In this document: positions 59,109 through 64,000 of the stretch, one piece after another | Position numbering within the stretch: the stretch's first letter is position 1 | Layout: every line of letters begins with the position of its first letter | DNA from: Carpediemonas membranifera | Lineage: Eukaryota; Fornicata | Direction of reading: 5' to 3' | Assembly (NCBI GenBank): GCA_019828565.1 | Contig: JAHDYR010000024.1 | Coordinates: 1 to 64,000 of the forward strand | DNA: 64,000 nucleotides | Translations under genes and position numbers: made by a program | The notes under the pieces: generated by a model | What the model saw: only the letters and a program-made list of their open reading frames with translations | Database searches by the model: none | Told to the model about the DNA's origin: nothing

Positions 59109-62100
59109 TGTGACCCTAAACTGCGGGAGTTGGTTGCATAAAACTCATTCGTAATACGGCACAATATCGATATTACCGGTGAAATGAAGCAATTCACGAC
59201 TAATGATCCAGAAAGCGCAATCCAGGCGCTCGCGGATTACACCACTGCAATTATCCACGAGAGAAACCCAACTTCTTTCATCCAAACGCTCACAGCGGAC
59301 ACGGTCGCGAAGTTAAAGCGTGATTGGCGTCCGACAGCGAAATTTCCCACTCTTGAGAGCCTCCAGACCTCCATTATGTCTGACGCCGAAGCCCGAGCTC
59401 AGGCCCGTTCGGACGAGGCTCCGCAAGCTATATCCCACAATCCCACCGCAGATGCAATCGCCAAGCGTTTCGCTGCTGCCTTTGAGGCGGCCTGCAAGCG
59501 AGCGCAGTACGCAGAGTGTGTGCGGGTCTCTTCAAACTTCAAGGACCCGGCCCTCACCAGCCTGACAAAGGAGTCAATCTCAGCAGAGATACAACGCGCA
59601 ATCCCGGAGGCCACTGAGAAGGCCAGGACATTCATCACCTCGTACATGAAGGACCCCGCGGCCAACAGATGGTCCGACCTCTTCAGCGCCGCAACCCCGA
59701 CTGTCCCCGTGCCTGACGGGACCGACATGACACTCCCAGATTTCTCTGACAAGGTCCCGGAGCCCACCATAGATGAGAAGCCCGACCTGGCCGCCTGGCC
59801 AAAGCGTGCTGATTTCCCCGACGTTTACGCTTACCTCCGCGCCGAGGCAAAGGCGATCATCCCCTACATCGTTTATACGCTCCTACCGACCCTCGACATG
59901 GGATCGAGACTGAAGATGGTGCGCGACAAGGCATCCGGCCTTAGATTCTTCGGCCCAGCCGTCGAGCACCGACTCGCCGTCTTCAAGCTACGTAGGATCC
60001 TCAACGCTTACGATCCATGCGTCCCAGACATCGAGGCACTAACCTACAACTCGACTGAGCGCTTACTGGGGTCGATCTTCCTCAAGGGCTATAGCAAGGA
60101 CGCCGAGGCTCTTTACGAGGACATCATCGAGGACCCAGCCGAGTCAATCGACGATCTTCTTTCTCGCCTCGAGAACCTCGACGTCGATCACGACGAACGC
60201 GTTATTGTCCCGTGGCGGGCGTTCGCGGTAACATCCCAACCCGCCGACCAGAAAGACAGCGGCCGTCGCGCCCCTGGCAAGCAAAAGCCGACAGTACTGC
60301 CCCATACAAGCGATCCCTATCTCCAGTTCAAAGACAAGCACAAGTATGCCATCCCACAGCACTTCAACAAGTGGTGCAAGTCTCATGGGTGGAACAGTAA
60401 CCATACGACAGAGTCATGCAGGTTCCTCGCACGGCAGAAGGACAACCAGTCCAAGGGCACCTCCGGCTCCTCTCAGCCGCGGAAGAACGACCAGAAGCAG
60501 ACCAGCGGTACGCAGTCCGACCGTCGGGCCGGCAACATGTTCCTGAGGGACTCCTCAAAGCTTCGCAACTCGCGCGGCCAGCGCGACGTCCATGAATTCG
60601 ACAACAACGCCTCAGATGACGCCGAGTCCGAGGACGAAGGTGACGTCTATGAGGTGGGGGCTGTTGAGATCGACAACGACCCCATCAACGTCCCGGCCAC
60701 GATCAACGGTGTCCAAATCAAGACGAAGTTCGATATCGGAGCCTGCGTCTCAGTCATCTCGGAGCCCGCACTAGCGAAGGTCCCGAATTACCAGCTCATC
60801 GACACCTCAGTCGAGCTCTTCGGCGCCGGCGACGAGGTCATCTCCATCGGTAAGGCCGCAAAGGTCGACATCACTCTCCCGTCTATCGATGGCAAGACCG
60901 TGCAGGCCACCGCATTGCTGATGGTGATCCGCGCCAAACGCCGAAAGGTCCTGATCGGCCGCGACCTCCTCAGAAGGTTGGGCTACCTCATGAACGACAG
61001 ACTGCTGATCCCGTCATCCGCCACCATCTCCGACAACGACAATCTGCCTCCACACCCGTGTCTCGACTCCTGCACAGATGAGATTGATGTTGATAACGAG
61101 TGGAAGAAGGTCCGAATCCCTTACGATGACAATCCAGACCTCACTAAGTGGCTCGAAGGCTTCCTATACGAACGCCGCGAGCTCTTCGGCGAGCTGCCAG
61201 AGGACGGCAGCGAGTTGCGTCCACACAAGATCACCCTGAAGCCTGGCGACCACAGGCTCCCGAAGGCAAGACCACGCCCCCTTAAGGGTTCCCAAGCGTC
61301 CAGCGCCGCCGCTGAAATCGACAAGATGCTCCAACAAGAAGTCATCCGCCCAAGTGACTCGCCGTACTCATCCCCACACGTGATGGCGAAGAAGAAGAAC
61401 GGTGAGGACAGGTTCTGCGTCGCGTATAACGTTCTGAATGAAGCCACCGAAGACGATCGCTACCCGACACCAGATATCCGCTCCTTCGTCCATGAGGCAA
61501 GCGGCTGCTCACTCTTCGGCACGCTCGACCTCCGAAGCGGCTACTGGCAGCAACGTATGGACCCCGACAGCGTCTCACTCACCGCCTTCACTATCCCAGG
61601 CGGTCATTACGAGTTTCTTCGTACCCCCTTCGGGCTCAAGAATGCCCCGGCCAAGTTCCAGAGAGCGATGGACGAGGTGTTGGAAGACTGCAAGAGCTCC
61701 AAAGCCTACGTCGACGATATCTTCACTTACTCGCACACGGAGGAAGAGTTCAAGAGCGCCATCACGGATCTCTTCGATCATCTACTGGCGGCCAACGTCA
61801 GACTGAAGGCCGACAAGTGTGCCCTCGGCCTCTCCGAGGTTGAGGTGTGCGGCTTCATCGTTAACGAGATGGGCAGATCCGTTGCCCCCGCTCGAGTCCA
61901 GGCCATCCGCGACCTCTTTCCTCCGACCACCACGTCGGAACTCCGTCGATCCCTCGGCAAGTTCAACTACTTGTCGAATTACATTCCCCATCTCGCCGAC
62001 GCCGCAGCACCTCTCAACCGGCTGCTTAAGGGCTCTCCGGGGAAGTCGTCCCCCGTGGCCTGGGGCGCCGAGCAGGACGCCGCTTTCGCTAAGATGAAAG

Positions 62101-63972
62101 ACCTGGTCACCGAACACACGGCACTCGCCCTCCCAGACTTAGACAAGCCCTGGACCTTGGAGACCGATGCCTCCTCAGTAGCGATCGGCGGGGTCCTCTG
62201 GCAGGGCGAAGGAGTTGAGAAGGTTCCCCTCGCCTTTTATTCCAAGACCTTGGACGAGACTCAGCAAAGGTGGTCGACCGTCGAACAGGAGCTTTACGCG
62301 ATCATCCACTGTGTAACTCGACCGGAGTTCTCAGCCCTCCTTAAGATTAAGCCGTTCTCTCTCAGAACCGATCATCGGAACCTTATTTGGCTCCTGAGAA
62401 AGACGGACGAGGAGGGCACGAAAAAGCTTACTCGCTGGCGCCTGACAATGACCGAATACCCCTACTCCATCGCCCACATCAAGGGCGTCCACAATGTCGT
62501 CGCCGACTCGCTGTCCCGTCCTAGCAGCGTCCCAGAGGACCGAGACGACCTCAAGGCCGCTATCGAACAGGTCTCCAGTTCTCACCGTCACCTCATCAAC
62601 CAGGCCCACGCCGGTGCACAGGGCCACGTCAGCGTCGCTCAGACGATGGAAAGTCTCCGCAACGCCGGGCAGTCTTGGCCCGACATGAAATCGGACGTCC
62701 GGGGAGACCCTCAGAAGTTGCGCCGTCTGCCAGAAGGTTAGACCCCCTGCCCGCGAGAAGACGAAGTGGCACTCCACGCAGCGACTCAAGCCCTTCGAGA
62801 CGGTCCAGCTTGACACAATAGGCCCCCTTCCGGAAGAGGCCGGCATGTCCTACATCATCACGATCGTGGATGTCTTCTCCAAGTTCACGATCCTCCGTCC
62901 GGTCGCTACTACAAAGGCCGAAGAGGCTGCAGCAGCGATGCTGGATGTGTGGTCCACGTTCGGAGTCCCAAAGGAGATTCAAACCGACCAGGGCACTCAA
63001 TTCCGTAACGCCCTCATTGCCGAGTGTAACGCCATCATCAGTCTTCAGCACAGGTTCTCAACCCCTTACCATCCGGCCAGCAACGGAGTCGTTGAACGAC
63101 TCAACGGCACGATCATGTCTCGCATGAGAGCGCTCCTCCTAGACGCAGAGGACGGCAACTGGCCCGCCTATTTACCGCTCGCTCAACACGTCATCAACTC
63201 TACCCGCCACGCCACCACCGGTCGCTCCCCTTTCGAACTGCTGTTCGGCAAAGAATCGACGCTACGGGTCGCCCCGATCGCTCTGGCAAACGCCACGAAG
63301 AGCTGCACCCCTGGGAGCGTTGATGAAGGTGAGATTGTCCGCTTCCAGGAGGACGTAGCCGCTCTACAAGCCCTCGCCCGCGTCAAGATTCGCGCGTACG
63401 AGGCGCGCAAGGCCAAGGCCACAGCAGACACTCATGCGTGGGAGAGAGAACAATACGTTCTCCTGCGCTACCCGGGCAAGCCCCCGGCTAAGATCTACAC
63501 CCCCCTGCGCGGACCCTTCCGCATGGAGGGGAAGGGCGAACACCCGAACACCTACCGCGTCCGTGACCTCGTCACAAGATGCGTCAGCACGGTCCACGCC
63601 GACAGACTGGTCCGATTCGAGACCGATTCTTCCGACACCGAGCTCGAGCGGATCGCCGCTTTCGAGCAAGGCGAACAGCCCGTCAAGGAGATCGTCGGTC
63701 ACAAGAAGAAGAAGAACGGCTCATTGGAGCTCCTCATCCGTTGGGAAGGCCTCACACCCGACGAAGACTCCTATGTACCCTATAACCGGTACTATGACCA
63801 GCTAGCGGCTCTCGATGATTACCTCGTCGCTCATCCAGAGCATGAAGCCGCGTTCGCCGCCGCCAAGAAGAAGTTCCGCAGTTCCGGGCGCCGTTAATGC
63901 GTCCGCATGGGGGGAAGTGTGACCCTAAACTGCGGGAGTTGGTTGCATAAAACTCATTCGTGACACGGCACA
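59109..63972 (+). mobile_element. Ty3/gypsy chromovirus with 55-bp LTRs
   Basis: LTRs at 59109-59163 and 63918-63972 (TGTGACCCTAAACTGCGG...CGGCACA) differ at two of 55 positions. The 4-bp target duplication is CCAT (59105-59108, 63973-63976). A polypurine tract GGGGGGAAG abuts the 3' LTR. No tRNA-type TGG primer site follows the 5' LTR; only 20 nt separate it from the gag start codon. Confidence 0.9.
59184..63897 (+). CDS. gag-pol: Ty3 gag-pol polyprotein, one frame slip
   Basis: ATG at 59184 (MKQFTTNDPE). Gag is followed by a CKSHGWNSNHTTESC knuckle. The protease reads FDIGACVSVIS, where D-[ST]-G is usual. RT: FCVAYNVLNEAT, GTLDLRSGYWQQRM and YVDDIFTYS. RNase H: TLETDASSVAIGGVL and LRTDHRNLIWL. 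The integrase finger H...H...C-A-V-C spans a slip at the GGGG 62701-62704. Then LDTIGPLPEE, QTDQGTQFRN and GVVERLNGT, a GPF-like region, and a chromodomain (EIVGHKKKKNG...LIRWEGLTPDEDSYVP). Apart from that slip all domains are in place. Confidence 0.85.
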
Positions 63973-64000
63973 CCATCCCGAAGTCCCTCGCCGAGACGAG

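Noticed and set aside
1-64000. CRISPR arrays, rRNA genes, bacterial-type operons
   Set aside because: No regularly spaced repeats of that kind, no rRNA-like sequence, and no bacterial gene organisation was seen.

Overview
The window looks like nuclear DNA of a unicellular or early-diverging eukaryote. It has a eukaryotic tRNA-Arg gene, chromodomain Ty3/gypsy elements, tyrosine-recombinase (YR) retroelements, a LINE with a restriction-like endonuclease, PHD-finger and protein-kinase genes, and a histone H3 tail copy. I cannot fix the species. The mix fits an opisthokont protist or an early-diverging fungus better than an animal or plant. By eye, base composition changes near 28-29 kb, from fairly balanced on the left to GC-rich on the right.

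Left part (1-28.0 kb): a dense, mostly unrecognised gene cluster with no host housekeeping gene. Several families occur twice, on both sides of the block, and I label them here: alpha (possible transposase-like protein, 1-1052 and 25078-27600), beta (caspase-like, 1123-2708 and 10380-12060), gamma (PHD finger, 2883-4157 and 23606-24887), delta (coiled-coil/acidic protein, 4631-6267 and 18504-20488), epsilon (small helical protein, 4211-4630 and 27799-28005) and two kinases. Between them lie a SET-like gene and a protein that begins with a near-perfect histone H3 tail. A 302-bp repeat with a 27-bp palindrome bounds gene cassettes at 14.3, 15.3, 18.0 and 23.0 kb. I read the block as parts of at least two related multi-gene elements, either an endogenised large DNA virus or a very large DNA transposon, whose genes appear aimed at host chromatin and at proteolysis. 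No capsid, DNA polymerase or packaging gene is visible, so this origin is not proven.

Right part (28.3-64 kb): a nest of retroelements. In order: a chimeric Ty3 chromovirus (29.0-34.0), YR element 1 (34.4-37.4), YR element 2 (37.3-40.8), a LINE inserted at a tRNA-Arg gene (40.9-44.5), YR element 3 (44.6-53.4) split by a DNA element that itself holds an almost intact Ty3 element with 76-bp LTRs, YR element 4 on the minus strand (53.4-57.7), and YR element 5 (57.8-59.1) split by a Ty3 element with 55-bp LTRs that runs to the right edge. The YR elements share the order gag-like, RT-RNase H, recombinase. Four of them show a hairpin followed by a C-run at their repeat junctions.

Most reading-frame breaks, in both halves and in young elements too, sit in homopolymer runs and are one base long. 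Uncorrected long-read indels are therefore a serious alternative to pseudogenisation, and I annotate such genes as frame-broken rather than dead.
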